A DNA stretch of 64,000 bases from Diatrype stigma (taxonomy: Eukaryota > Ascomycota > Sordariomycetes > Xylariales > Diatrypaceae), in assembly GCA_022225965.2 (NCBI GenBank), contig JAKJXP020000080.1, positions 124,001 through 188,000 of the forward strand, given 5' to 3'. Below the pieces are notes generated by a model. The model was not told the origin of the DNA and searched no databases. It saw only the letters and a program-made list of their open reading frames with translations. The position numbers and the translations under genes are program-made. This document shows positions 21,845-34,222 of the stretch, one piece after another. Within the stretch, counting starts at the first letter, position 1. Each line of letters starts with the position of its first letter.

Positions 21845-24800
21845 GGTTCAGTGTGTGGTGCCTATGTATCTTTTTCTTTTCTTTCCTCCTTCTTGTTCTT
21901 TTCTTCTTCTTTTCTTTATTCCTTTCTTCCGTTCTCTATGCCGTCTAGAAGTCTATGCCGGGATCGGATGAAATATGAAACGCGTTCGAGGCGCGTTGGC
22001 TATATTCTGAATATGCACGGAGAACAATGCACACAAGACTTTGTAGTATGGATCAACAAATCATCAATGAAGGCGTAATGGATTGGACTGTATTGTATTG
22101 TTCAAGTGATGAAACAAAGAAAATGAGTGTGTGTGCGAGAGAAAGAGAGCTCTCCGTCTCTGTCGCGTCTCCCTTTCCTAGAAATCTGCCGTCGAAACGA
22201 AGGGCGGCGCAGATTCGAATGAAGATCTTCCGGGGTTTGGCTGCTCGTGAAGCCCAAACGGGAATGGGGGAAAATGAACGAAACGATTGATAGAAAGAAC
22301 CTGATCAATCTCCTACTGAGAAGCAGTTACATGTGTGCAAAACCTAGGTATTGACCACACGCCACATACTCTGCGGTAGGTTAGGTTAGGTAGGGTAGGG
22401 GTAGGGAGCGTGAGTAGACCAAAGGGTGAAAGGGAGGAAGTCGAAAAACAACAACCCGAAGTAGCTCTCCCTCTCTTGCCTGGGATTGGGTGTGGAAGTG
22501 GAAGTGGAAGTGGAAAAGGAGATTTTTGGAGATGCTGTAGTAGTATGTAAGTAATTGAGCCTTGGGTAGGTAGTCGAGGTAGGTACACCTGCACGTATGG
22601 CTGGTATGTATGTACATACGCAGCTACCTAGGTGAAGTACCTACATACATACCTAAGGTAGGTACCCAAGAGCCAACCTGGAAGCTGCTAGGAGACACAA
22701 AATTACACAAAATTAACCACCTGATTGGCACCTAGGTATGCAGGCCATTACCATTCTCCCCAGTTCTCTTCCAGTTAGCGATACTTCCTCATACGTCAAT
22801 TGATGGACGCCCAATCTTGGCGCACTGATGTTGCCCCATGATGCCCAGCAGGCCATGGAAAGCTTAGGTGGGCCTAACCGCTCAGCCTCTACTTTAGTTA
22901 GGAGCTCCAGAGCTCCTAGTGAGATGCTGCTTTATGCAAGAATTAGTTAGGAGCTCTTAGTTAGTACGTACGTATAGGCACCTACAACCTGAACTACGTA
23001 TCTAACCTGGGGGGTCTTAATGAGTAATACGAATTCGTATTCCTTTCTTAATTTTGTCCTGCGCGTGCTCGGGGGCATCACATTGCTTCCAGTTCCTCCA
23101 TTCCAGTTATTCTGCGGTATGGGCGTTCAAGGTGCAGACATGGAGGTGATAAGATGATGCCAGGGTGCCGGACTAGACTCGATAGTCACAATTGTGAGAC
23201 AAGCTACGGGAAACGCGAAGTACCTGCTATGTACATGCCTACATACAGTAGGTAATCAATCGGTCTCGAATATACAGTACCTGCATGCAACTTATGGACC
23301 TAACCCACCCTATCGCTACCTGCACAGGTACAATACCTATGGGGCTACGGGGCCCCTTGGTTGCCCAGCCTGCTAGCCAATCACCGCATGCGAGTTGATT
23401 TAATTCTGACGTCCGTATCGTTCCACGGCGTGGGGTAACGGCGGAGCTCTCCCGGTTTCTCTCCCATGGTCGGACCTTGATGGGGCAGAAGGGGCAGAAG
23501 GGGCGGCAGCAGAATGCCGGTTTGATGTTCCGGAGATTCCCGTCCAGAAAGGGTCAATCGTTCGCTATATCAGTTCTGATGATATAACCGTGCCATATCT
23601 AGCACCCCTAGGTAGACCAGCTATATACCTAGATACAATTCCTCACAATATCAACCACAGCAACTTCCCAAAGATCGGCCCGGCAAGCATCGAGACCAAC
23701 GCGAACGTATGCCTGCTGCACGTGTGTCGCCCTCCGAAGAAGGAAGCCGCCCATGTTGTGAGGATCATACCGGTGAGCAACCTCTAATGGATGTCGAAGG
23801 GCCGTCACCGCGAGGGCTGAGAAGGGCGACTGGACCCCGTCCGTTTCGAGGAACTCCCGTCCTTGAAGTCCTCGTGTCGATGCTATATCGAATCCCCGTC
23901 AATGCATTGGTGGCCTTAGCCTCGCCGGTCTCTCCCTCGTCGTACTCCATGTGTGACTCGTCCTTCGAACAAAGGCGCTTTCCAAGTCCACGTTTTCACA
24001 CGGGGCCTTCCCCGGCTGAGCTTTTCGAACGGTTCGGAGGTGGCCGACTGTATTTGAACGTGACGATGGAAGGTGCTTTGTCGGTCTCGGACGGCCTGCT
24101 ACAAGAGACCATCGTCGTGAAGTCCGCGACTCTATAGAACCGGATCGATTGTCGCATTTCAAGATGGAGTCACGGTCCTCGCAGTGAACAGGGGATGACC
24201 TGTAATCCCATCAAATACATAGGTAGTTCGTTAGCTAAATATACGAGCCACGGACCGTCGCCTACTGTCCTGATCCGCTGCCGTAGCGGCGACTCGGGGT
24301 TGATCCACCGGCGGCATACTTTCGACCTCCCCTTTCTGCCTAGGGCGCTGGGGTGCGTCTGAGCAGCACCTAACGACAGCTCTTACTGGTCAAGTGAATA
24401 AGCTACAGGCCCTTGTAGGCTAGGCTGCTCATGGAACACGGGTCGCTGTTGAAGAGTTCTTATAACATAATTACAACCAAGTACGTACTAACTGTTGTCA
24501 TGACGCAGATTGACACTTATATACTTAGATTTGTTATCGTCATGCCGGCCTGCCTTATTCTTTCTCGGCGTAAGTAGGTACAATATGTTCACATCAAGAA
24601 CCAGGTCCCACGTCGAATAGCGTCGTATCCCGCTGCTACTTACCGTCGTATCTCACTATGTACGTACACCTACCTTGTATGTACGAACCTACCCTGCCAG
24701 CTCGTCGGCTACGGGCAGGGGTTCGGGCTGACATCGCTGTTACCCCACACTGGCACCACGCTTGCTTGCCCCACCGAGTCGTTAGTCTGGTTGCTTACCC

Positions 24801-25765
24801 CAAGTTTTCCTCGAAATCCCGACTCGGTGCTGGTTGGTCAAGCAGAGGCAACCAGAGGGAAGCAAGCCAGCCAGCCCGCCAATCGTTTCTCAATGCCGCA
24901 GTCTCCCCCTTTGTCTCCCCGTCTCCCCGCGTACGTACTAGGTCAATATCTAGTAGGTACATAGGTAGCATGTGCGGAGTACCAGGACTAGCGATGCGTG
25001 TCGGGTGTTGTCGACCTCGAAGCTTCTCCGGGCTGTCCCGGTCGCGTGCCTCAGCTCCCGATTCGGCGAATCGGGTGGAGGGGATTAGATGGGCGGTGAA
25101 GATCATTCTTCAGTGTTTGCATCTTCCGTCTGCCCATCCAGGCCATCGCACGTCTATCTCCATGGCCGGCAGCCTACCTGGGTAGGTGGCAGGTCGATAG
25201 TTACCCACAGCCGTTTACGTGTTCCGTGTGTTCCATGTACGATCTTCGATCGGGTTGGTTAGAAATGGATCCAGGGTCCCGAGCTCTCAGTGTGTTAGTG
25301 TTATATAAGTACTATATATATGACATGCTCACTCCGCTTGATACACGAAACGGCGGGAACTCAAAACCTACTTATATATACATAGGCATAGACAGACATA
25401 TCTTTGCTTCTTATCAGTCTTGTAGCACATGCCCTAGCACATACCAACATATAAACTACATGACATCGTGTGGTAGGCGTACCACTCTACCTATACCACT
25501 TCCCGTTTAGTTCATCGCCGCTGTGACGTCTTCTTGCCTCGAGTAATCTACTTATATCTCCTGTTCTCCTTCACCTCTGGCTCTCGATCCAACCCCTCCT
25601 CCCTGACTCGAAGGACAGGGAACGCAAAAGCTTATCCCAGCTACCGAGACACTTCCCTACAAGCATTAGGCAGCTTGCTTGTCCAGATATAAGACAGGAT
25701 TTCTGCCTCCCTTTCGCTTCCTGGACCCAAATCACAACAAACAAGAAACAACAACACAAGCAACC
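21845..25765. other. Long intergenic region
   Basis: About 3.9 kb. The first 100 bases are a pyrimidine-rich tract (purine-rich on the sense strand of the upstream minus gene), probably its 5' UTR and promoter. GGTAGG-, GGAAGT- and GGGGCAGAA-type short repeats occur near 22380, 22495 and 23480. A GC-richer island around 23700-24170 is open on both strands but has no recognisable domain. The last few hundred bases should carry the promoter of the small gene at 25766. Confidence 0.5.
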
Positions 25766-26086
25766 ATGGACCACCACAGCAGAGCAGGACACTCGACATC
25801 GTCGAACTTGCGTGCTATTACGTAAGTGTGACACAGACAACCGCCCCCCTTCCCTCTCTCTCTTTCTCTCTTCCACCCACCATCAACCACCCCCTTACCA
25901 TCACCGCTAATCAACATGCCCAACAGCAGCAAGCACCGCGGACTAGCCGTATTCGCCCTCGCTGCCGGCCTGACCGCCGTCGGCCTGCAATACGGGCGGA
26001 CGACGCTCCGCCGAAACGAGCAGGCGCAGCGGGACGTCGCCCCGAACCTGTACGTCAGCGTCGATCGGAGCGGCGGGGGCATCTGA
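25766..26086 (+). CDS. 71-residue predicted membrane protein with one intron
   Basis: Two short exons: 25766-25821 (ATG in CAACCATGG context) and 25927-26086, joined by a 105-bp GTAAGT..CAG intron. Exon 1 reads MDHHSRAGHSTSSNLRAIT. Exon 2 continues SKHRG, then a hydrophobic helix of about 18 residues (LAVFALAAGLTAVGLQYG), a basic turn (RTTLRRNEQAQ) and the C-terminal motif NLYVSVDRSGGGI. The helix plus basic flank suggests a small single-pass protein, possibly mitochondrial. The acceptor is a tandem CAGCAG, and either AG keeps the frame (with or without one Ser). Support is the perfect splice sites, protein-like sequence on both sides of the join, and a sharp end of coding character at TGA. 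No named family is recognised. Confidence 0.75.
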
Positions 26087-27073
26087 GAACGCCAATCCAT
26101 CCATCCGTCCATCCATCCATCCACATCCTATAGAATGGGTTTCAAAACAGAAATGGAGAACAAGACGGAATGGAGAATGGATGGTTGGGTGAATCAATGA
26201 AAAACAAACAAGTATAAGATAAAAACTCCAAAAAATAAATCCGCGGAGGGAGATGGGAGGTGAGGAGAAAGATTGAAAGGAGTACGGTGTTATGATGAGA
26301 TAGATTTCTCCATCTTTACGGGACAAAGAGGATTACGGCCTTTATATATACCAATCTTTAGGATTTGCTTGGTAGTTTAAGAAACGATTGACGTACGAAA
26401 GCATAGCTACAACTATGAGGATGACTATACCTATGACTGACTATGGCTATGGCTACAACCACCTACCGCAGCTACGAAGAAGAAGAGAAAACAAGCAGGT
26501 GATTCGCAGTCAGGACACAGGCCACAGCATATAGTTACTACACATGTAACAGTCTTTCAAACCCATGCAACTTATTAGAGCCGTCAATTCAGTTCAGTAC
26601 TTCGTATGTTTGTGGTGTCGTTATTATACACAATGTCGTAAACTTCCTTCCAGGTGCGAGATCGTGAAACCCGACGCCGCCCACCACCAGACAAAACAAG
26701 CCAATAAACACGCGTAGGGGGTATGCCTGCCTTCCTTGCCCTCCCTGAAAGCCCCCAAGATTGCACTGCAAGCGCACGCATGCAAGCACGCTGGGGACCG
26801 ATGCAATGTCACTAATCAATTACCATGCCATACCGTCCGTCCATCCCCGGACCCCCTGTCCCCTTTCTTGTAAGGCCCTTGCCCAGATGGGGGAAACGAA
26901 AAAACAAAGAATCAAATGCATTCCGGTCATAACGCCTTCTCTCGATGCTCTCAAACACATTCGCAGATGCCCGACAAAAACAGAGTCGAACTTGGGCACG
27001 TCCCCCCCCTATTCCGTTTGCTGTGCCGTATAACAACCACTCGGCTGATCACGAAGGGTGGCTACATAGAGAT
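26087..27073. other. Convergent 3' region
   Basis: About 990 bp between the 71-residue gene and the TRP-type channel gene, holding both 3' UTRs. A (CCAT)n run lies just after the first stop (about 26093-26125). No gene is supported. Confidence 0.6.
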
Positions 27074-30000
27074 TCAGAACGAGCTACCTCGGCGTCGGGG
27101 GGCTCGCCTTATATCCTCTTCTTCACTACCACTATCGGTTTCCGAGGCCGGGACCGGGATTTCCTTAGCCTTGCCTTTCCCCTTCTTCGCTGCTGCCGCC
27201 GCTGCTGCTGCCTCTCGCCTGCTCGAGGAAGAGGACAACCCCATGACGCTGCCTGGGAGGCTCGTGACTTTCGATCCGGCCTTGGACCCCGATTTGGACC
27301 CAGCCTTGGATGACTTCGACTTGTCGCTCCGAGCGGCCGCCCGTCGTCCCCAGCTGCCTGTGCCAGTATCGTCTCCCGAGTGCTGCGGACTAGGCGCCCC
27401 GGAACGCATGACACGCATCTCCTTCACGACGTCGGCGAAACTCTCCTCGAGCGTCTTCATCTTCGCTAGCACTAGGCGGTTCAGCCGGTCCGTCGCCTCG
27501 CGGTCCTGGCTGACCCGGCCCAGCCCCTTAAGCTGGCCCGTAGCCATCGCCATCTGGGTTGCGAACGAGGACGGCACGGCTCCCAGGTCATGTGCTGCGT
27601 CGAGGCCGATTTCGGAGTTCATATCGACCTCGACCGATGACGGGCGTCGCAGTGGCGGCCGTGGATTGCGACTTGGGATCAACGCAGCCCGGTTCGGTGC
27701 TGATCTAGTAGGAATCGGTCTAGGCCGGGCTGGAGCAGCCGAGTGCTGCGCCTTACGTGGTGAACGGGTACCACTTGGAGCTGACTGGTCTACCGTAGTG
27801 CACAGCCTGCTGGTTCGTGGTCGAGAACGAGCTCCCAACGGTTCCTCCGAAATGGAGGACGGGCTCAGGCCATGACGGCTACTCTCCTGTGGGGCGTAGA
27901 GGATTGTATTGGTTGATAATGTACGATTGTGGAGACTGCGACGACGAGGTGGGCCTGCATTTCTGGGAGACGTTGTCGCAGTCACTTGGCGATTAGAGGA
28001 TGAACTGAGGGAAGAAGGGATCACGCTCTGTCGTCTTGAAGCGAGCGGGGTTGTGAAATAATCCTCGACTTCGGGGTTAGGAGGTTTGAAACCCTGGTGG
28101 CTCGCGGTTGTATTCGCCTCCTCTTCCTCATCGTCATTGGTCATAAGTTCGTCATCACCGTCAGCATCAGTCTGGTCCTTGTATTGCTGTTGGTGCTCCT
28201 CAATTGGGTCACGTCTGCCATGGAGGGCTCCGAAAGGCACCCCGTTATTCGAGAATAAATCCGCCGGATCACTCGCGGCTGATCTTACATCGGACATTTG
28301 TCTGAATCTCGGGAGGTCTCGACTCATGCTCCTACGGCGTTGTGACATGCTCGCACGGCCGTCAAGGGTCCCCAAAGTCGGCCAGCGGGACAAGGGGGCA
28401 CCAGAGTCGTCGTCATGCTCGTCCATCCAGGTTCTTATCGCTGTAAGGGTGTTTTTTCGTTCTTGTCTCCTTTGGTTGCGAATGGTGCTCGCATCAGGTG
28501 GTCGCCGGAACACTTCATCCAGAGCTCGATCCTTCTGCATACCAACAACTGATTCCTCCCGGGCTCGCACATTAGGGCTGAATAAGCTACCTCTGTTGAC
28601 GGGATCGGCAAACGAGATCATGCTCGGTTTACCGCGTCCATGATTGTCGATAAGGTCGGTGGGCTCATACATAGACTTTGCCAGGAAGTATTTTTCGTAT
28701 AAGAAGATCGAGAATAGGATCGGGAAATGGGTCAACTTGATCACCGTGCGGTTCAGCAGGACGAACTGTCTTATGGGCATGAAATATCGCAACGGCATCA
28801 AGATCCACGCAAAGATGTTCCCCGGCGCCATGTACGAGAATAGTGCATCGTTCTTGACCATAGAGATGGTATTGATGGCAAAAAGAAACCTAGGGGCGTG
28901 TAAGAAGTACGAAAGGCGGATAGACACTGGGCTCACTTACTGGTGCTCCTCTTTGGCATTCGAAGCAATGGTCATGAAGGAGTTTGTCAGTACCGTGATT
29001 AGTATCGTCCTGTGATACAGGTTAGCCAGCCATCCCGCTTGGTTCCTCGCTTCGACTAGACTTACACGACGAGAAAATGGCAGATGATCAGAAATATGAC
29101 CAGAAGGGCCCGACCTAGTATGTTGTACTGGGGCCAACTGAATTCAGGATATTAAGTCAGCTTTGCATCCCAATAGTAAAAGAGTGGCGATCATCAAAAC
29201 TTACACATCCCAAGCGGCAGGCGTGAATCCCATAAGGATCTGGAATATCTTGTAGGCGACTTCTGGAGCATCGTTCTGGTTCTTGGAGAGGGTGAAAAAG
29301 ACGAAGAATCCAGAGCAACTGATTAGGACAAGGACCAAGACTGCTACAAGATCCATCGCCATGAGTCGGAAGGCTATCAAGAGTTGCGAGAAATATTGAT
29401 AGTGGTCCAGTACGCTAAATATGCGAGGCAGGAGCAGGATTGCGTTGGCGGCTAACACATCATAGGCCATATCATTCCATTGATGTGGCTCTATGAGAAA
29501 GACACCGTAGACCCGCATACAATAATACACGATAAGCAGTAGCAGGATGCCCAGATCAAATATGTTCCAGAAACTCATGATATACAGAGAGAACCCCTGT
29601 TCGTTGAAGCCAACGATCTCGTCAAGCATGAAGCCTGCACTCCAGAACCAGAAAACTAGTTCAAGAGAGGTTATACGGGTAGAGCGCTCTGAGAGAACTG
29701 CCAAGAATAAGCAAATCAAAACAAACAGCGAACATGTGGACAAAAATTGTCTGTATCGCGGAACGCGTAGGCGAGACAACTTCATCAGCGAGGCATTCCG
29801 CGGGTCATATAGCATCACCGTCCGTCTGATAGGGACAACGTGAAGCGGAAGCTGGTTCTGGTCGTCTCGGGGTGACTTAGACCCGAGAAGGGGCGTCCGA
29901 GCATCCGCAGAGCCTCGATGGACAGGTTTGCCGATATTCGAAAGCATGGATGGCTCGCGGTGCAGGCTATCTTGGGAGGAGTAAAAGCTGATCGCCCCAT

Positions 30001-30894
30001 TCCAGATGGCTTCAAGTTGTTGGACCACTAGGGGGTGGGCTAAGAAGTGTTTCGCCGACGCCCGGATAGCGACCTCGAGTGTGGATGATCGCGCTGCACC
30101 GGGCCTGTTCCTGTCGTCGGAGCTCCTGGAGTTTGGGTTCAGAGGCTCGGGGACACCCTGGAGCGGATAGAAGTCGTAGGACAAGGCGTCGATCAGCTCC
30201 CTCGTGCTGTATTCCTTGAGAAGCTTTAGAGCTAGCAGCTCACAAACTTTGGCCCTCGTACTAGATGTGCCTGCGTTGCCCGGGTTTAGTCGTCCCTCTT
30301 TGGTAAACTGGAGGCAGTTCGCCATAAGCGCGTACAACGTGGCTCGGTTGAAGTGCTGAGTCCGGATTTGCTGTTGCATGGGTTTAACCAGGAACTGGGA
30401 GACCTGGGGGGACCGTATCTGGTCCCATGACAGCGTCGTCTCGGTTCGAGTTTGGACGAGGATTCGGATGGCGTGAACTATGTTGTATATCGGCAAAGAA
30501 TCTAGGCAATATGTTAGTGATCTCAACTAGATGGCCCCCCTTGGAAAACGCGTTTATACACGGTCATACCTAGATGGCTGGCCGAGAACAGAGGCAGGAG
30601 GCCACTAGGAACTGCCCGGCCGGTCTCGTCGCTGCGAAAGCGTGATGCTCGAGGAAACAAGAAGGGTCGGGCATCGTCGTCATCGTGCCGGGCTCCATCT
30701 TCGTCATGGTCCTCTTCCTCGTCTTCCGCTTCAGTGAAGTCGGCAGTGGCGTGTCGATGTTCATGATAGTCGCGGTTCGCGGGGCCAGGAGAAGGCGACT
30801 GCGGGTCCGGATGGAACAAGTTCGAGTCAACGCGTTGACTTGTCCTGGTCTTCCTGGGTCGCAACAGCGAAGAGAGCAGATCCCTGGCTGGCAT
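27074..30894 (-). CDS. TRP-type (Yvc1-like) nonselective cation channel
   Basis: Five exons on the minus strand: 30894-30570, 30501-29205, 29137-29066, 29009-28941 and 28889-27074; 1192 residues. Fungal Yvc1/TRPY channels release vacuolar calcium on osmotic or mechanical stimulus. The N-terminal cytosolic part includes DSLPIYNIVHAIRILVQTR. Hydrophobic segments lie at about residues 361-380, 390-404, 421-437, 453-468 and 485-510. A pore-like segment follows (FQILMGFTPAAWDVWPQYN, about 527-545), then S6 (LLVIFLIICHFLVV, with LITVLTNSFM). Next comes the conserved post-S6 region (NAKEEHQFLFAINTISMVKN, YMAPGNIFAWILMPLRYFMP). The last roughly 500 residues are a Ser/Arg/Pro-rich cytosolic tail ending RRAPRRRGSSF, with an acidic patch near GDDELMTNDDEEEEANTT, a possible calcium-sensing site. 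Two tiny internal exons (72 and 69 nt) carry the pore exit and S6. Vacuolar location is inferred from family. Confidence 0.88.
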
Positions 30895-33800
30895 TGCGGC
30901 CTCCGAATCCCCCTACCAAACCTCCCTCAAGGTCACAAAGAGAGCTGTATCGACATTGGAAAAGATAGGGTAGAGACCGAATCGAGGCGATCACGTTCTA
31001 GTTCTTGAAACTCGAGGTACGGCGTGCCGTCTGCCTCCGTGGATATGCGTGTGTAGGGTGGCCGTGCACACAGGAGGAAGAAAAACTTGTCGCAGTCGCA
31101 CCAAGGGCGGGAAGCGGGAGGCAGCACGGATCAATGCTTACCAGATGCTAGTAAAGGGAACCGATGCAAGAGATCTCTGGGATGGAGATGGAAGAGATGC
31201 AGGAGATGCTGCTTAGGTACAGTACAAGTGGAAATGTGTGGAGCGGTAATCGACGAACTTCAGGGATCAGGTGCAGTATCGCAGTATCTTGGGACAAGGT
31301 TGTTATCAAGATCCACACTAGAGGGAGCCTCGCTGCTCTTGAAATGAGGTGGAACAGGGATCAACTGAGGTGGACGGACTCCTCCTCCTCAGGTGCACGC
31401 TCAGGTGGGTGCACGTCTACTTACCACTTACATAGGACTTACGCAGGACCTATCTACATGCAGAGTAGTGCAGAGTACCTAGGTAGCGGTAGAGTACCTA
31501 TAGTGTATGTACGTAAGTTGCATGTGCATCGTCGATAGGGCGTCGATGGCTTGGATGCGTGTCGATGGGTGCTGCTTCGAACCCAGACAGACGCACCTGG
31601 AGTCCTGGACGCACCCGGGCACCATAATGGAAGATGGCGAGACATAAGAGAGAAATACCTGCCTAGGTACCTACCTACTTACCTATCATGTATGAAGATA
31701 GACTGGATGTGCCGTTGTCAAACTTCCAATGCATCCATGGATCCATCTTGTATGTAATACCAGGGTGCCCGGGTGGTACCGTAGTTTGTATGCGAAGTAG
31801 AAGGTGGTTGCCGTTCTCAAGATTCACGGATGGCGGGTTTATACATCAACGTGAGAATCAACCACCAGACATCCAATGTACTTGCTGCTTTTAGGGAGGC
31901 TGATGTTTCCGGGAAAACACCAGTGCGTATGGCGTTGGTGATTGGCTCAGGAGTCAGAGCTACACATCCCTTGAACCCTTGATACATATGTACCTACCCC
32001 AGGACCCCCGCGACCTCTAAATGCCCAGTCTGGAACTTCCTCTTTGGGCAACTTACTAAGAGGCATGACGTTAATGCATCTTTAGTAGAATCTGTAGGCA
32101 CCTGGGCATTTGAACAATTATCCCACTTTTGCAAGCAGTCAAGCATGTGGGGTCATAATAGGAGGTCGTTATACTCTGTATTCTGTATCTGTATACTCCT
32201 GATCCTGCTGCAACTGATACAACTAGTACCTACATAATGTAGCTCATAAACTTCAACTCGATATATTCTCGTGAGTCTGTCGATTTGATTTCAATGTCAT
32301 CAGCCTTCACCGCCCACCTCTCTGAAAATTTGAAGGAGCATCTCACCTAAGGTACAGTTGCAATGGATTGTTTTGGTGTTACGCATGACACCCCCTTCAT
32401 GCAGTTACATCTGCTGGAGGGTTGCAATTGCTAGTGCTAGTTCCATCGAATACCGTCTAGGTACCTATTTTCAGGGTGTTTTGCCTGCGAGAGCATAGCC
32501 TCCTACCTACGTCGCGTAGACGAGAGTTGGTGTACCCAAGGTACATATAGACAGATATCGTGATGGGTTCAAATGTGATTATTTGGGTGACAGATAGATA
32601 TATAGGCATATCACTAGGCATATCACATCATCTGTTTTGTGTATGGATAACCCAGTTGCAAGGGGTGCATACCAGGTGGGACATACCAACTTGAACCTGC
32701 CCAGGTGTACAATACATCTTTAACAAACTACCGATTTCATATCCGCCAGTGAAGAATCGTTCAAGCCACTCGAGATATTGCCACCCCTCATTATACATAC
32801 GACGCAAACTTTCAATATGCGGTGCTTTATTTCGTACACACTAATATACCAGTGGTGGGCGGTTACCAAGGCTAGAAGCCCACTTTTGGGTGGTATCTGC
32901 TAATATCGCATCACCGAACAGTTCGATATGGCACGATATACTACAACCACCAAGCTGAGCAATTCGCGCCCCCTATGATACTATAAGCCAGGGACTAACT
33001 ATAGAATGCGATACACACCAATACACCGCTCCTTTGATGTCTTGCGAGGTGGTAGCGCTTGCAAGCCCACTAAGCCTCAAGTATTGTGTAAGTGGTCTGA
33101 TTGGCTTTCGTATTGGGATATCCGATCTGTTATCAAACGCCGCGGCACATGACGAAACTTTGCTATCTTGGTGCTTTTGCATACACCATGGTGCGACCCC
33201 ACGATTTAGGAGCTTGGACATGCTAGTTGCAGCATGTGTGAAATAGTTTTGACCCCTACTAATACTGTCCGCGTTAGTCCTACCTAACCCCTCATTGCCA
33301 AAAGAAGCTATTTCGATGTCATCGAGCCATTCAACTACCTATAACATGCTCTTGCTTGATGCAATTCGGGATAATCCGACCAACTTGAAGTTAGCACTCA
33401 AATCACGCCAGATATACCATGTGTTGTACCTGGTATACTACCTATATACTTGACTTACACACGCTCCTTTACAGATCCCGCCTATGTGCTTGCTATATGG
33501 AGTGGACCATGAAGGTGAGCCCCGCTGTACTGAGAACGTCGATGACGACAGTGGGCTATTATGAAAACCATAGGCACCGCTCGGAATTTGAACGAGTCAA
33601 ACAGCCGTCTACTTCTTAGTACTAGGTAGGTAAGTCTATTATGTACCTAGTAAAGCCTCGATATTTTAAGTTTCAAGGCCTCGCGGGCCTAGGCCTAGCG
33701 TTAAGCAAGGCTTCTCCAGCCCATGATTGGACGCCCGCAGGATGGAACGAACCTTACTATAGTGAATAATAGGTAACTACGTAGTATGTAGGAGAGGTAT

Positions 33801-34222
33801 GTAGGTAGTGTAGTAGAAAAGGTTTCCATCGGAGCCCTGAACTGCAGCCCCACCATCCCACCATTCGTGCATGGAACGGATCCGGTTTTACGTATCCGAC
33901 TTGACGCCAGAGAAAAAAAAAAAGTTTCAGGGTGGTTCAGATAGACTCAGGAACAGAATCTCCCCTCTCTTTCACTCAAAATACCCTCTTTGCCAAATCA
34001 AATTGCCCAATTGGCCTGGAATCGAGTTCCTTATACCTCAGTTGTAGTGACGGCATGAGAACTTGAAAGCCTCTCCGTCTCTGCGGCGTGCGTTCGAAGG
34101 CTCCGAAAGAAGGCTTCCCCGCCACGGCTGTTCCTCGAGGTGTTCCATTCGTTTTTGGGCATTTTATTGTTGCTTTGTATAATCGAGATTGATCACCCTA
34201 CAGGCCCCTGAGGGATTCCACC
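30895..34222. other. Divergent intergenic region between the TRP channel and the pyrimidine multienzyme
   Basis: About 3.3 kb that must contain both promoters. TACCTAGGTA-type motifs cluster at about 31475-31500 and 31655-31680, and again near 32458 and 33620-33650. A poly-A run lies near 33912. The last 250 bases are pyrimidine-rich and form the likely leader of the pyrimidine gene. No additional gene is supported. Confidence 0.55.

Noticed and set aside
21249..22078. Plus-strand open frames opposite the Ser/Pro-rich gene
   Set aside because: Low-complexity Arg/Gly-rich translations typical of antisense GC-rich DNA; the minus frame has the protein-like N-terminus.
23709..24162. Possible gene in a GC-richer island, open on both strands
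   Set aside because: No splice-consistent extension, domain or protein-like N-terminus on either strand.
24658..25185. 175-residue plus-strand open frame
   Set aside because: Composition is Ser/Arg/Pro-rich with no motif, and it overlaps TACCTAGG-type intergenic repeats.
26916..27875. 319-residue plus-strand open frame across the TRP channel tail
   Set aside because: Antisense shadow of the Ser/Arg-rich tail; the minus frame continues directly from conserved channel sequence.
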